Source of the DNA: Hygrocybe punicea
Lineage: Eukaryota > Basidiomycota > Agaricomycetes > Agaricales > Hygrophoraceae
Assembly (NCBI GenBank): GCA_963556145.1
Contig: OY744465.1
Coordinates: 744,001-808,000, forward strand
DNA length: 64,000 nucleotides
Reading direction: 5' to 3'
The notes under the pieces are model-generated. The model worked only from the letters and a program-made list of their open reading frames with translations. It did not search any database and had not been told where the DNA came from. How positions within the stretch are numbered: position 1 is the stretch's first letter; each line of letters begins with the position of its first letter. The position numbers and the translations under genes were made by a program. Shown piece after piece: positions 1-10,284 of this stretch.

Positions 1-121
1 AAGCGCGTCATATCAGATCAAATAGCCAATCAGAAAGCTTGTTATCGACGTCCTCTTGCCATATAATATAGTAGATATTGCGTACGTCCTACCCCGTTCT
101 TTCATCTAGCTACACACAACC

Positions 122-1162
122 ATGTCTCTCGAATCAGATATTCGATTTGACAAGGAGTGCGACAATCTTTCTATTACTTCCTCACTTGATATGCCACTTT
201 CGCTCTGCTCTAACATGTCAAAGCCTCGTATCCATCCTCAATACTACCTCAAGGATGACCTTTCGGTATTTTTGGTCAACGACGAGGTGATTCTTCTTTA
301 CTGCAAAACGTACTCTATTATAGCTGAATGCCTGATAGGTTATCTTCCGAGTTCATCGACATCTCCTCGACCGCGAGTCAACCAAATTTCGCTCGTTTCC
401 AACGGGCACGGACGAGAATCCGGTCCGCTTGGAGGATGCTTGTTTGTGGCCCTGCTTGAATATTTTTATGACGGGTAAATTCTGTTCTTTATTTTTCCAT
501 TCAAACCAGTTTATTGGTAACACTGGGATGGTTTTAATTCAGCGTGCACGGTGATGCACCCAGATCCAGAGAGCAGTGGACGTGCCTCCTATCCATCTCC
601 GACCAATTCGAAATGGAAAAGGTCCACAAACGCGCAATCAGAGAGTTGCAATATTTGCAACTCGACCCGGTTGACAAGATCGTTCTCGCTGTGGATCACA
701 ATGTGCCGGAGTGGCTCGATCCGGCATATGTCGAGCTGTGTAAACGGGAGGGCCCGCTGCGGGAGGAAGAGGCAGAGAAGGTGGGTTTGAACACATCGGT
801 GAAACTATACTGGTCGAGAGAAGATTCGAACAAGCGCACAAGAAAAACGTCTCTCGTTCCCTCGTTGCGAACATTGCGACTCGACGAGAAACCTGCACTG
901 CTCGTCGTGCTGCTCGTCGTTCCTCTTTAACCGGTCGTGTGAAGACTCACCCGCGGCACCTCAGATATTCGATGACGACGCGCACATCGGCAAGATCGTC
1001 ACAGACATTTTCCACCCCATTACATACCCAGAAAATGTCGCCACGGACATTTCCCTCCCTGCAACTGTAGTCATGCCGCTCGGTCACTCAGATGGTCCGC
1101 CTCAATCACAGCAGTGCCACAAACCGGGTGGCGTCAGGCACAAAGGCAAAAAGAAACATTGA
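122..1162 (+). CDS. BTB/POZ domain protein (three exons, two apparent single-base frameshifts)
   Basis: Typical basidiomycete BTB/POZ protein, probably a protein-interaction or adaptor factor; its partners cannot be read from sequence. Exon 1 (122-286) ends in HPQYYLKDDL..FLVNDE. Intron 287-338 (GT..AG) leads to VIFRVHRHLLDRES, the signature BTB helix-strand segment. Intron 475-542 joins EYFYDG to VHGD. Exon 3 carries the conserved tail ELQYLQLDPVDKIVLA..VPEWLDPAYVELC. Two frame breaks are needed. Exon 2 must change frame between VRLED and LFVALLEYFYDG (about 425-435). Exon 3 must change frame near 812 to continue as REKIR, a Cys-rich stretch CEHCDSTRNLHCSSCC, and a basic end at stop 1160-1162. 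These are sequencing indels or a decaying gene. I chose the start at 122 because it is the first ATG in frame with the domain. Confidence 0.75.
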
Positions 1163-1512
1163 TGAGGGTGCGATGACCACCCCAGCCTTCTGCTTGAATC
1201 TATTCTTCTGTTCAGAGTTTGGTCTAGGATATCAATGGTTCAGCGTAATAAAGAGAAATTGTCCAGCCGGCTTCAAGTTCTATGCGTAGTATCTCATAAT
1301 TCTTCCACGAATACAGTTGCCTAACGACCCTCAATGCATGAGTAGGAACACCTCAAAAGATGGGAGGTTGACGCACTGTTGACACCACACTATTTTGTGC
1401 GATGCAGAATGACTGCAAAATCTATGTTATAATAAAAAGTTTTACGAATGACTTTATTATAATATTTACGTTGCAAAAACAATAGTCGTCAAGTTTTAAC
1501 CTTTCATTAATT
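1163..1512. other. Convergent intergenic region between BTB gene and HAL2
   Basis: About 350 bases between two convergent genes. It is AT-rich near 1420-1470 and probably holds both 3' UTRs. I see no convincing gene here; short plus-strand frames lack family motifs. Confidence 0.5.
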
Positions 1513-2792
1513 TCATTCCCGATTTGCCCTTTTGATGGCATCCAGTACCAAAGCATGAGCCTCCTTCCCAGCCGCCACGACGCCATGGTTCTCCCCCAGA
1601 GTTCGCCCCAATCCGAAATCGAGAGGCTCTCCCCTCGAATCGGTGATCACTCCGCCAGCTTCCTCGACCAGCACCGCACCAGAAGCGTGATCCTGAATAA
1701 AAGTAAAACACCGCGCGTAAGCCGCTCAAGTTCCGCAAAACCAACGGCATACCCATATTTTCTCCCTGTACCCGACGCCGGTAGGCATGCGGAAATATAC
1801 CCCGTCATCGCCTCGTGCGAGCGCGCAGTACTTCGCTTGGCTGTCCATCCGTATCGGCGGGTGTGTGATCCCAAGGATCGACGACGCACGTTCACTGAAT
1901 GTGTGCGAGGAGTGGCTGGATTCGACGGATTCGATGAAGTTGAGCTCAGAGGGCGTGAAGCGCGGGATGGAGAGCCGGACCGGAGTGGAACCCGAGAGCG
2001 TCAGCTACACGAAATGATAATTTGCACCAGATACGTAGACAGATATTGGCAGGTCCGAACGGACCTGTTCGGCGCCCTGGCCTCTGACGGCGACAAAGAT
2101 GCATCCCCAAGGGCCATCTGGCTTCGAGGCGTCTATGGGTAGATTCGGACAGCCCATAACACCAAGCTGGACCTGCGCGTCCACGATCAGCGCAAGACAC
2201 ACTTCGTACTGTTCTCCCCGCAAGAAACCCTTGGTCCCATCAATCGGATCGATTGTCCACATTCCTATGTGTTTTTGTGCGATATAAAGAATTGAAGTGA
2301 ACAAATCTATATGAACGCACGTCCTGTTCGTCCGCCATTGTGATTTCCCTTATCTATGGCATCGAGTAATTCGTTGGGAGTCCTTGCCTGTCCGGGTCCG
2401 ATGCCCCACGCCGCATTGTCACCTAGGTTTAGTTCAGCTGTGAGAGCTTCATTCGCCAGCTCGACGATACGGCTACGGATATTCGCGTTCGATTCTTCTC
2501 GTATTTCTGCAGTGTCTTCTTCGCCCATGATGGGAGCCTCCGGAAAAGCGTGTCCGAGCATGGCGTTGACCAGTGCCTGGGCAGAATAGTCTCCAACTGC
2601 CCACACATGTAAATTTGCAAGAGAAAAATGAGGGCTAGCATGCCGAAGGAACGTATGTACCGGTGACGGGTGACTTCCTTTGGTAAGGGTCCCGTTCTTC
2701 ACGAGTCTGTTGAAGACGAAGGAAGTGACTGTACATGCCCTGCGCACGGCGGCAACTGCGAATTGTTTTTCAGTTGCGAAAGGCAGAGACAT
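1513..2792 (-). CDS. MET22: 3'(2'),5'-bisphosphate nucleotidase (HAL2/MET22 family), five exons, one frameshift
   Basis: Hydrolyses 3'-phosphoadenosine 5'-phosphate to AMP in sulfate assimilation; the family is Mg-dependent and salt-sensitive. Exons on the minus strand: 2792-2661, 2596-2321, 2264-2065, 2004-1753 and 1692-1513. Family landmarks in order: AVAAVRRACTVTSFVFNRLV, GDYSAQALVNAMLGHAFPEAP, MGEED (metal-binding), MWTIDPIDGTKGFLRGEQY (the WxxDPIDGT metal motif), the substrate-side SQAKYCALARGD, and DHASGAVLVEEAGG near the C-terminus. The spliced length is 1040 nt, one short of 1041 (346 aa), the usual size. The missing base falls in the TLTK..KSPVTVGD motif at the end of exon 1 (about 2670-2680), where the frame must change to rebuild SPVTV. 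The rest is intact, so this is either a very recent lesion or a base-call error. Confidence 0.93.
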
Positions 2793-2946
2793 GGTTATAA
2801 ATCTGCGGGGGGTGTCAATGAACAAGCTCAAGGTCAGTTGACGGACTCGGACATTGCGCAACATTCATATCCGTTATCGATAAACCCTGAAGACTTCAAA
2901 TTTCGCAACGAGAAACATATCTACGAGTACACCTCAGCAATGGCTA

Positions 2947-3514
2947 TCAGTCCTCATCCTTCCGGGGAGGTGGACCACAAGGCTGCAGCATACGCTATTC
3001 CAAACGATGGTCAGAAGACACTTCTGAGAGGAGGTGAGGTGCATTCCAGCGTACCTCGGTCATTTCAAATTTCACTCGGCCAATAGATTCGCCCTCTGCA
3101 ATGGCAAGAAAAGATGTGAGAGTAGGATGCCCAACAATGGATGACAAGGTGTCGCGGTGTTGATGCGTCAGCCAATCACTGGAATAATAGTCAAATTTGC
3201 ATGGGCACACATTTGGTTACAATGGACTTGCTATTTTGACAAATCCGCATGACCTGTAGGTATATGCAAGCGTTTAGCAGAGACTCTCAGAGACGAACTC
3301 CACTGCAAACCGGACGCACCAGTGCCAGTATAACGTGCATGAACTTGTCAATGAATGTCTTCAGCGTTTCATTGTGCATGACAATCTGAAATCGGCACTC
3401 ACGATGCTCCAATTGCGTATTCGCTGTGTATCTTAACTCGGAAGACTGCCATGGATAATGTATAAACGCCAGTGATCAGAACTATAAGTTAACAAGGTCC
3501 GAGTCGCTCACCAT
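2947..3514 (-). CDS. SF3B5: Splicing factor 3B subunit 5 (SF3b10/Ysf3), six exons, one GC-AG intron
   Basis: Small subunit of the SF3b complex of U2 snRNP, which helps recognise the branch site. Exons on the minus strand: 3514-3512 (only the ATG), 3445-3403, 3343-3320 (24 nt), 3253-3232 (22 nt), 3178-3055 and 2994-2947. They sum to 264 nt, giving 87 aa against about 86 in other eukaryotes. Motifs: NTQLEHLHARYTGTGHADL, then KYDWLTHQHRDTLSS, IGRVKFEMTE and the family C-terminus MLQPCGPPP. Introns are 53-66 nt. Four are GT-AG; the one at 3231-3179 starts with GCAAGT and ends in CCAG. No GT donor nearby restores the frame. The gene lies in tandem with HAL2, 155 bases upstream of its start codon. 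It was missed as an ORF because the coding sequence is chopped into micro-exons. Confidence 0.93.
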
Positions 3515-3993
3515 GAACGATGATCAAAGAACGCTTATGTAAGTTCTGCATCGGGAAATCGGGGAGGCGCCGGATATCCAGGCGGAGTTGATAATTGATA
3601 AGCCGTTTGGGCTGTGATTTTATTTGAGTTTAAAGTTTTTGCTTTACTATAATCTAATCAAGCATGAAGTCCCAACAACCCCTAGCCGCTCTCGAGCGCT
3701 CCTGGCCACTAGGCCCCTTTGCCTCAGCACATCACTCCGTGTCCTGACACTACGCGATCGCCCAACACGAGACGTCTGTCTCACCTCGTCCTTACCCTAT
3801 ATATACATCACATGAGAGCTGGCAGACGAATAGTCTTGTTCTGCCATCTCCTTGAGTAAGCATTTATTTCTTATATTTATTTCTACGATATTCCATTACT
3901 TCTCATAAAACTCCTTATTTCACCAATAGTTTTTTACCTTTTGTCGCGTCCACAAAGTCATACTTCCCATCGACACAATCGTCAAGCTAGGTT

Positions 3994-5178
3994 ATGAATA
4001 TCAATGAAACCCCTGCCACGTCATCAGTTATTGGAGAAGACGCATCCGTTACCCCAAATGTCCAAAAACAATGCATCGACATTGTTGAAGCATATAGGTC
4101 AGGAGACAGAGACAAAGCCACAGCGATCTTGGAGCTCACACAAGCCATCCCTGTTAACTTGGATGACAACTCTCAGTTGAAAAGGGTGTTCTCTGCCTAT
4201 TTCAACATGCTTGACAGCTTTGACAGATTTAGAACAGGAGGCCATTCAAGAGCGAACACTTCCAACCCCTTGGTTGAAGGAAATGATGGAGGAAATGCCA
4301 GGTCTGAGTTTGGTGACTTCAAAACCAATGACAATAACAGAGCGATCCACAATGGTACAGGAAAAACAACCAAAAAATGTTCCATCAGCATCTCCTCCAA
4401 TGAAGACACCAATCACACTCCTAAATGGAGGGTTGACATCGATCTTTTACCGTGGATCATCCATGAATTGGTCAATCCGATGTTCCTGCCCAAATCCCTC
4501 CAAAAGACGCTCACTTCTCTCGAGAATTTCAGTTGGGACGTTAAGTTCACGGTCTCCACAATCATTAACTCACCTCACTGCCCACAATTCCCACATTCGG
4601 AATGGACCAATCTTGTCTCTGGATGTGCCGTTGAGCTCGACAATGTCCTCTCCAGCCTCTTCAGCATTGTCCAAACTCCCAAGAACAAGGAGCATCTCGG
4701 CGGTCTCGAAATCTCCATCGGATCCACAACTTCTGCCAAGACAGTTATGACGCACGGGGACTGGGTCACTGCCTGGGACCTCACTGCCAAAGCCACTATA
4801 TTTGTGTTCCCTCATCAAGACCAAGAGCTCAAGCGATATCGACACTATATCGCTGGGCTCTTCGCAGCCGTCCCCATCGACCAGCATCAATGGATCATCA
4901 GCCTCGATAAAGGGATCAGAATCAAAGTTGTGCAATGGAAGGACCTGTTCCTTACTGATCTCGGTGAATTCTCTGACCTACAGATCCACTGGATACAATC
5001 CTGGGACAGGAACTCACGTCGGCAAGATGATGGACCTCCCTCTCCCACTAAACGCAAAGATCCCTGCAGAAGATGGAATGACAACAAGTGCCCTAACGCT
5101 GCCGGAAAATGCTCCTACCAACACATCTGCGCAAAATGCTGCAGTGCTGCTCACCAGGCCCCCGAATGCACCCAATAA
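3994..5178 (+). CDS. Gag-like ORF1 of DIRS-like element
   Basis: Open frame of 394 aa, first protein of the retroelement; presumably binds the element RNA. The N-terminal part (EAYRSGDRDKATAILEL.. to about residue 80) and a middle part (LPWIIHELVNP..SLENFSWDVKFT..FPHSEWTNLVSG) recur in the second copy at 8.6-10.0 kb. The C-terminus has a Cys/His cluster, CRRWNDNKCPNAAGKC followed by HICAKCCSAAHQAPEC, a CCCH-like zinc-binding end typical of this element class. Start taken at the first ATG. It ends just before the RT frame, and the two frames overlap. Confidence 0.75.
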   Translation: MNINETPATSSVIGEDASVTPNVQKQCIDIVEAYRSGDRDKATAILELTQAIPVNLDDNSQLKRVFSAYFNMLDSFDRFRTGGHSRANTSNPLVEGNDGGNARSEFGDFKTNDNNRAIHNGTGKTTKKCSISISSNEDTNHTPKWRVDIDLLPWIIHELVNPMFLPKSLQKTLTSLENFSWDVKFTVSTIINSPHCPQFPHSEWTNLVSGCAVELDNVLSSLFSIVQTPKNKEHLGGLEISIGSTTSAKTVMTHGDWVTAWDLTAKATIFVFPHQDQELKRYRHYIAGLFAAVPIDQHQWIISLDKGIRIKVVQWKDLFLTDLGEFSDLQIHWIQSWDRNSRRQDDGPPSPTKRKDPCRRWNDNKCPNAAGKCSYQHICAKCCSAAHQAPECTQ

Positions 5179-5188
5179 GGCCGAATGT

Positions 5189-7585
5189 TGGGCCCAACAG
5201 CCTAAATATGCCCGTGATCTGATGTGGGATGGTGCTGCTGAATCATGCCTCACGACCGCTTTAGCTACATTGCATGAACCACCAGTACCTGATGTACCTG
5301 CAAACATGTTTCATAACACTGCTGCCATGCAAACCATACAGCAAAATCCCCATTTATTTTCCATCACCTGCCCCATCAATGTTGGCCTCTTTGAGTCTTA
5401 TCTCCATTTGCATCCCAACTGTGCCTTTGTCCACTCCGTCTGTCGAGCCTTACGTGTCGGCTTTTGGCCCTGGGCCATGACCAATGACATAGACTATCCC
5501 ATCACATGGGACAACTCATTCTGACCTCTGAAAAATCCTGACCATGCCAAGTTCCTTGACGAAAAATGTGCCACTGAGGTGGCGCTCGGACAATTTTCAA
5601 AATCTTCTGGAGGCCAGCTTTTGCCGGGCATGTATAGCATGCCCATGGGTGTTGTACCTAAACCCCGCTCGACGAACCTGCACATGGTCATTGACCAGAG
5701 CACAGAACCCTTCTCCCGAAACTCCCTCATCCCAAAGACTGACCGGTTCGTGCGAATGGACAACATGTACCACCTCAGTGTGGCACTCTGAGGCGCTCAC
5801 AAGCAATTTCCACACCACCGCCTCATGGTTTTCAAATCCAATGTGTCCCATGCTTACCATCTGATGCTGATGGCCCCCCTCTGGCAAATTTGTCAAGTCA
5901 TGACCATCAATGGGCATCGTCACGTCAACCATTGCAACCACTTTTGTAACGGGGCAGGCGGATGCGTATGGGCCAGTTTTGCCGGTCTTGTCACTTGGAT
6001 CGCAGTCTTTGTGGTTCTCATCACAGACCTCCTGACCTACGTGGATGACAATTTCTCTTGGGATTTTGAGGACAACTTGGTATGGTACACACCCTACAAA
6101 AAATTGATGCCGCACAAACAAGTGCAACTCCTTACATTGTGGGACGACCTCGGAATACTGCATGAGGAATGCAAACAGGAATAGGACTTGCCACTCATGA
6201 TCATAGGTTTTCAGGTTGACCTGAATGCCATGTCCATCATGATGCCTACCGATTCTTGCAATGACCTCATAGTGGCCATTCATGACTTTGCAGTACTCAG
6301 CCATCAACACCCACTTTGTATGTTTCAGCAGATGGCGGGCTGGATTAACTGGAGTCTCAATGTCTACCCGATGCTTCGTCCTGGCCTCTCCATGACGTAC
6401 CAGAAGATGTCCGGCAAAGTTAAGCAACTACAACCTATTTGGGTCAACAGCACCATGGTCCGAGAACTTTCTTGGGTTGCTGACTGGATGACATGTTCCA
6501 CTGGCATCCTCATCCTCGAGTCCGATGCTTGGGATGCACGGGATGCTGACATGACCATTTTTACGGATGCTTGCCCCACCGGCCTCGGCTTCTAGTGCCC
6601 TCAACAAATGACCGGCCATATGCACTCCCTTCCGCAACCATCCCAGACACCCATTTTCTACCTGGAGGCTCTGACTGTCCTGTCCGCCCTACATTATGTT
6701 GTGCTTCACATTCGCCCCCTCCCTGGCTGCCTAGTGATCTTCACAGACAACACAGACACAGTGGATATCTTCCACATACTTCATGCTTCGCCACCCTACA
6801 ACCCCCTCCTCCTCTCTGCTGTTGACTTGCTTCTCGACTTCAACCTCAAGTTACGTGTTTTCCACATCCCTGGCATGGAACCATTCTACCCTGATATATG
6901 TACCATCCGCCACCACCCCCTCATCACCAAGACTCTTGCCAGTTGTAAGAAATTGCATGCAGTGGGCACAGTCCAGAAGCACCCCATCACCTGTGAGGAA
7001 CTTGGCTCTGTCATCTCCTGCTTAGTTGCTGACCCCACATACGACTCATTACTCTTTGCTGCCATCCTCACCACAGCTTGCCATTACCTGATGCATTTGG
7101 GTGAACTGGTGTGGCCTGACACCCTTCAACTACAAGACTACTGCAAGGTTACCCTATGCCACTCCGTCAACCTCCACCCCCATGGCTATGATTTTTTCCT
7201 GCCAGGACACAAAGCTGACCATTTCTTTGAAGGGAGCTGCATCCTTATTCACGCAGTCGCCTCCCCAGATGACCCTGTCACAACGTTCCAAGCCTATCTG
7301 CGTTCACGCGATGCCAACTTCTCTTTCCACCTAGAACTGTGGCTGCGGGCTGATGGCTCGATCCCGACCCACTCATGGTTCCTTCGCCGACTTTGTACAC
7401 CTTTTCTGGACAACTCGATCGGTGGCCACTCCCTCCGTTCCGGTGGGGCAACCGACCTCATGGCTTGTGGTGTGCCACCACACCTGATACAAGCAATTGG
7501 CCATTGGGCTTCCAACGCTTGGCGCATCTACATACGCAAACACCCTGGACTACAAGCAGCGCTACTACTGGGATGGGTACAGTGA
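5189..7585 (+). pseudogene. RT - RNase H - tyrosine recombinase polyprotein of DIRS-like element (four in-frame stops)
   Basis: One reading frame runs from about 5189 to 7585, broken only by stops at 5522 (TGA), 5789 (TGA), 6182 (TAG) and 6593 (TAG). RT part: GMYSMPMGVVPKPRS, then SNVSHAYH, and the catalytic box TYVDDNFSW intact near 6045. RNase H part: FTDACPTGLGF before the last stop, then FYLEALTVLSALHY and FTDNTDTVDIFH. Recombinase part: HSLRSGGATDLMACGVP, IGHW and the nucleophile WRIYIRKHP. The first recombinase box reads MHLGELVWPD where RLGEL is expected, so the first catalytic Arg appears to be His. The stops fit CGA-to-T or TGG-to-A changes. No frameshift is needed along 2.4 kb. Confidence 0.85.
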
Positions 7586-7853
7586 ACGGGTGCTCTCCAT
7601 CACTCACATTCATCCAGACATTGTACTGAAGGGCCCTGTTTGAGTAACTGCTGTCCTTGTCACCCACACTGTGCAAAAAAAAAAAAAAAAACCAAAACCA
7701 CATTAGCCCTCTTATGGCTCTGCCCTGTTCACACACAAAATGGAGTTTCTAAGGCTTCACCGCTGCATCAGGGTGAAGCCATTGATTTGCCTATACTCCA
7801 AAACATCTGGTCAAAAGGAAAAAACTTCAACATGTATTGATTAGTTGGGTTTA

Positions 7854-8276
7854 TTGTCTATTTCAAGCAAGTTGGCGGAGCCTAAAAAAATGTCTAAAAA
7901 GCAAATACACCAGAAAAAACTTGCAACTCACTGAAGACATAATGGATTATCATTGGAGCAGTACCAAAATGTTTGCAAAATTTGATATTATGAATCTATT
8001 GTATACCAAGGCCTTAAAAATGTGGTATACCTTCCCAAAGTCACTTTTTACCATGATTGATGGTACTGTGGCTGCCGAAATCCAAAATTTGAGATTCACT
8101 AAGAACATGACTTTCTGAACCTTGGTCAGTGACAGACAGGCACCATCTGGTCTCGGATTGAAAAAAATGTCATTGCATTTCTATTCCATTGAATATTCGG
8201 TGAGATATCTCAAATTTCCGTTTGCTATTTATTTCGGAGTTTTTTTAGGCTCCGCCAACTTGCCTGAAATAGACAA
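7854..8276. mobile_element. TA-flanked MITE with about 35-bp inverted termini
   Basis: A 423-bp insertion whose left end (TTGTCTATTTCAAGC... through GGCGGAGCCTAAAAAAA) matches the reverse complement of its right end. TA dinucleotides lie directly outside (7852-7853, 8277-8278), as for Tc1/mariner-mobilised elements. It sits at the junction of two DIRS-like copies. No coding capacity. Confidence 0.75.
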
Positions 8277-8284
8277 TAAATAAT

Positions 8285-10024
8285 ATATTTACTATAGTCT
8301 AATCATGCTTGAAGAAACTCCACAGAATGTTGGGTCACCACTGCTGACTCCTCAGCCATTCACTGGCTAATCCTTGGAGTCCCTTATGTACTCCTGTTTC
8401 AGCTATCTACCACTTGCTGTCATGCTTATCGCACTGTCTCATCCCCCCTTTTTATCTGCCCTTTATATTCCTCGAGGGAACTCCTGTTCTTTCATCAAGG
8501 ACTGCAGTCTTCCCTTGAGTAAGCATTTTTTAGCTATCTTTCGCAGTTACTCATCTCACATTTTAAACTTATCATTCTTCAGTGGTATCTTCTTTGCACT
8601 CTCCTCATTGTACCTCCAATCAATTCAAATTGTATTTCATGCTGCATTATGAAGAAACAACAAGTGAATATCAGTTACAAATGCAAGGGTCATCTGCTGG
8701 AGAATCCCAGACAAAAGGTTCTTCTCTTTTCAGAGAACCCTCTGCCGCATCCTCAAACAGGATCAGAAGCGATTGCAACAGGATTGTCCAAGAATATCAG
8801 AGTGGTGCCAGAAATAAGATCTTAGCCATCCTCGATCTCACCATCACCTTACCTTTCAATGGAGAAGACGATGCATCATTCAGGGAAGCTTTTAGATCAT
8901 ACTGTAGAATGCTCGATGACTTCGACAGATCGCATAACAGAGGACAATCACGTTAGGAAGCTGCAGACCCACTGGCTGAACCAGATGTTGGATTCAGAAC
9001 CACGGATGAAGGACACTCACTCACCACCTGTGAGACAATGGAGCCTACTTGAGCGACTAAGCGGACCATCGCAGCAGATGATGGGGAAGACAGTGATATG
9101 CACTCAGCCATCCTGAGCTCCAATTTTATATATTTTGCAATTCCTTGTGATTTGATGTGACTTACCACTCTTCAACCTTCCAATCACATCACAACTATTG
9201 TGATCTTCTGCGACTTTGGAGATATTTAGTTATTGCACATTGAAGTATTTCCTTTGTTCTCTTTGTTCTCTATGTTCATTTATTGTTCTCTCTACCTATC
9301 CTTTCTTCTATGTGCCTTTTATCTCACATATCTCCTTTTAGTATCATCCTTTCATCTGTCTTCCTTTGTCCTGACAGCTTATATACCTGCCTGTATGAGC
9401 TACTAGACAGAGAACCCCCAGAGAATCAAGACAGACCATCATTCCCCCTTCACCTCAGAGCTTCCCCTTCATCCTAGTTTCATTCTCTTCACATTCCATC
9501 ACGTTCTCTCACTGTCTGACCCTTCGATCTCACAGCGACTTTTGATTTTATCGAAACTCTTCAATTTTGATCGCACCACTTCAGTTTTGATCGCACCACT
9601 TCTCTTGAGTTTCTCATCTACTTCTATTCATTCTCCTTCATTTCATATACTAGTGTAGGCTTTCCGAAGCTTCCTTGCACCTTTTCACCTTTAGTAGTTG
9701 TACATATAGCGTATCAACGGAGATTGGACTCCCCCTCTGAAACAGAAAGTCAATGTCTCTCTATTACCATGGGTCATCCATCAATTGATCCATCCAACGA
9801 CACTCCCCACTTCACTCCATGAAACCAGGACGTCCCTTGAAAATTACACCAGAGATGTCAAGTTCACCATCACCTCGATCCTCAACTCACTCGACTGCCC
9901 TCAGTTCCCACTTAGCAAATGGACCAACCTTGTCTCAGGAAGATCTGTTGATCTTGACCACATCATCTCGGGTCTCTTCTCTATCTCAGAACCTAACAAG
10001 CAAGAATCTTTCGGATCTCTTGAG
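8285..10024 (+). mobile_element. DIRS-like retrotransposon, copy 2 (5' part only)
   Basis: Starts with the same terminal motif as copy 1 (TTTACTATAGTCTAATCATGC). It has a similar leader, including CCTTGAGTAAGCATTT near 8513, and the start of the same gag-like protein. It is interrupted by about 610 bp (9116-9725) and cut off at 10024 by the end of a hAT element. It has the same orientation as copy 1 and abuts it. Confidence 0.7.
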
Positions 10025-10027
10025 TAG
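8639..10027 (+). pseudogene. Gag-like fragment of DIRS-like copy 2
   Basis: Residues match the first copy in two blocks. Block 1: VQEYQSGARNKILAILDLT and the RSYCRMLDDFDR region (8760-8950). Block 2: LLPWVIHQLIHP, then LENYTRDVKFTITSILNS and KWTNLVSGRSVDLDHI (9760-10020). A stop follows GQSR near 8955 and another lies near 9050. Non-gag sequence separates the blocks. It ends in the TAG that begins the hAT terminus. Confidence 0.75.
9116..9725. repeat. Insertion inside DIRS copy 2 gag, possible solo LTR
   Basis: About 610 bp that splits two collinear gag blocks. It is pyrimidine-rich, contains a TATA-like stretch (CTTATATACC near 9378) and a short tandem duplication of TTTTGATCGCACCACTTC near 9570-9600. 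It starts near TGAGCTCC and ends near GCGTATCA. No clear target duplication or partner LTR is visible, so solo LTR is only a guess. Confidence 0.35.
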
Positions 10028-10284
10028 TGTTTTAAAGTCCGGTCAGGTCCAGTTTTTTACCTTTTTTGGACATTAACTGGGACTGGACCAGTTGCCTTAT
10101 TTTCTGAAAACTCAAAAAACTGGACCAGACCTAAGACAACTGGTTGCCATCGGTTTTTTTCAGTCCATTAACCAGTTCAAACCGGTCTTAACTACAACCA
10201 GTTAATAACCAGTCCAGACCGGTTTTACACCAGGTCTGGACTGGACTTCGCATTTGCAAGTGACAAATGATGAGACATTGTAAT

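Larger units (their letters stand above)
3637..7852 (+). mobile_element. DIRS-like tyrosine-recombinase retrotransposon, copy 1
   Basis: Gene order is gag-like ORF, then reverse transcriptase, RNase H and tyrosine recombinase in one frame, as in DIRS-type elements. The left end contains TCTAATCAAGCATGAAG (about 3650). The right end contains its approximate reverse complement, CTTCAACATGTATTGATTAG (about 7827-7846), which suggests inverted terminal repeats. There is no DDE integrase and no LTR pair. A 15-A run at 7675-7690 and short inverted segments near 7750-7790 follow the recombinase. The exact ends are inferred from similarity to the second copy starting near 8285. The element is dead: the pol frame has four stops. 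Confidence 0.8.

Noticed and set aside
2670..3086. 138-aa plus-strand ORF opposite HAL2 and SF3B5
   Set aside because: It is the shadow of two well-supported minus-strand genes; its sequence has no family motif.
5522..6595. Stop-codon readthrough or recoding in the DIRS pol frame
   Set aside because: Four stops of two types at non-conserved contexts and a lost catalytic Arg point to decay.
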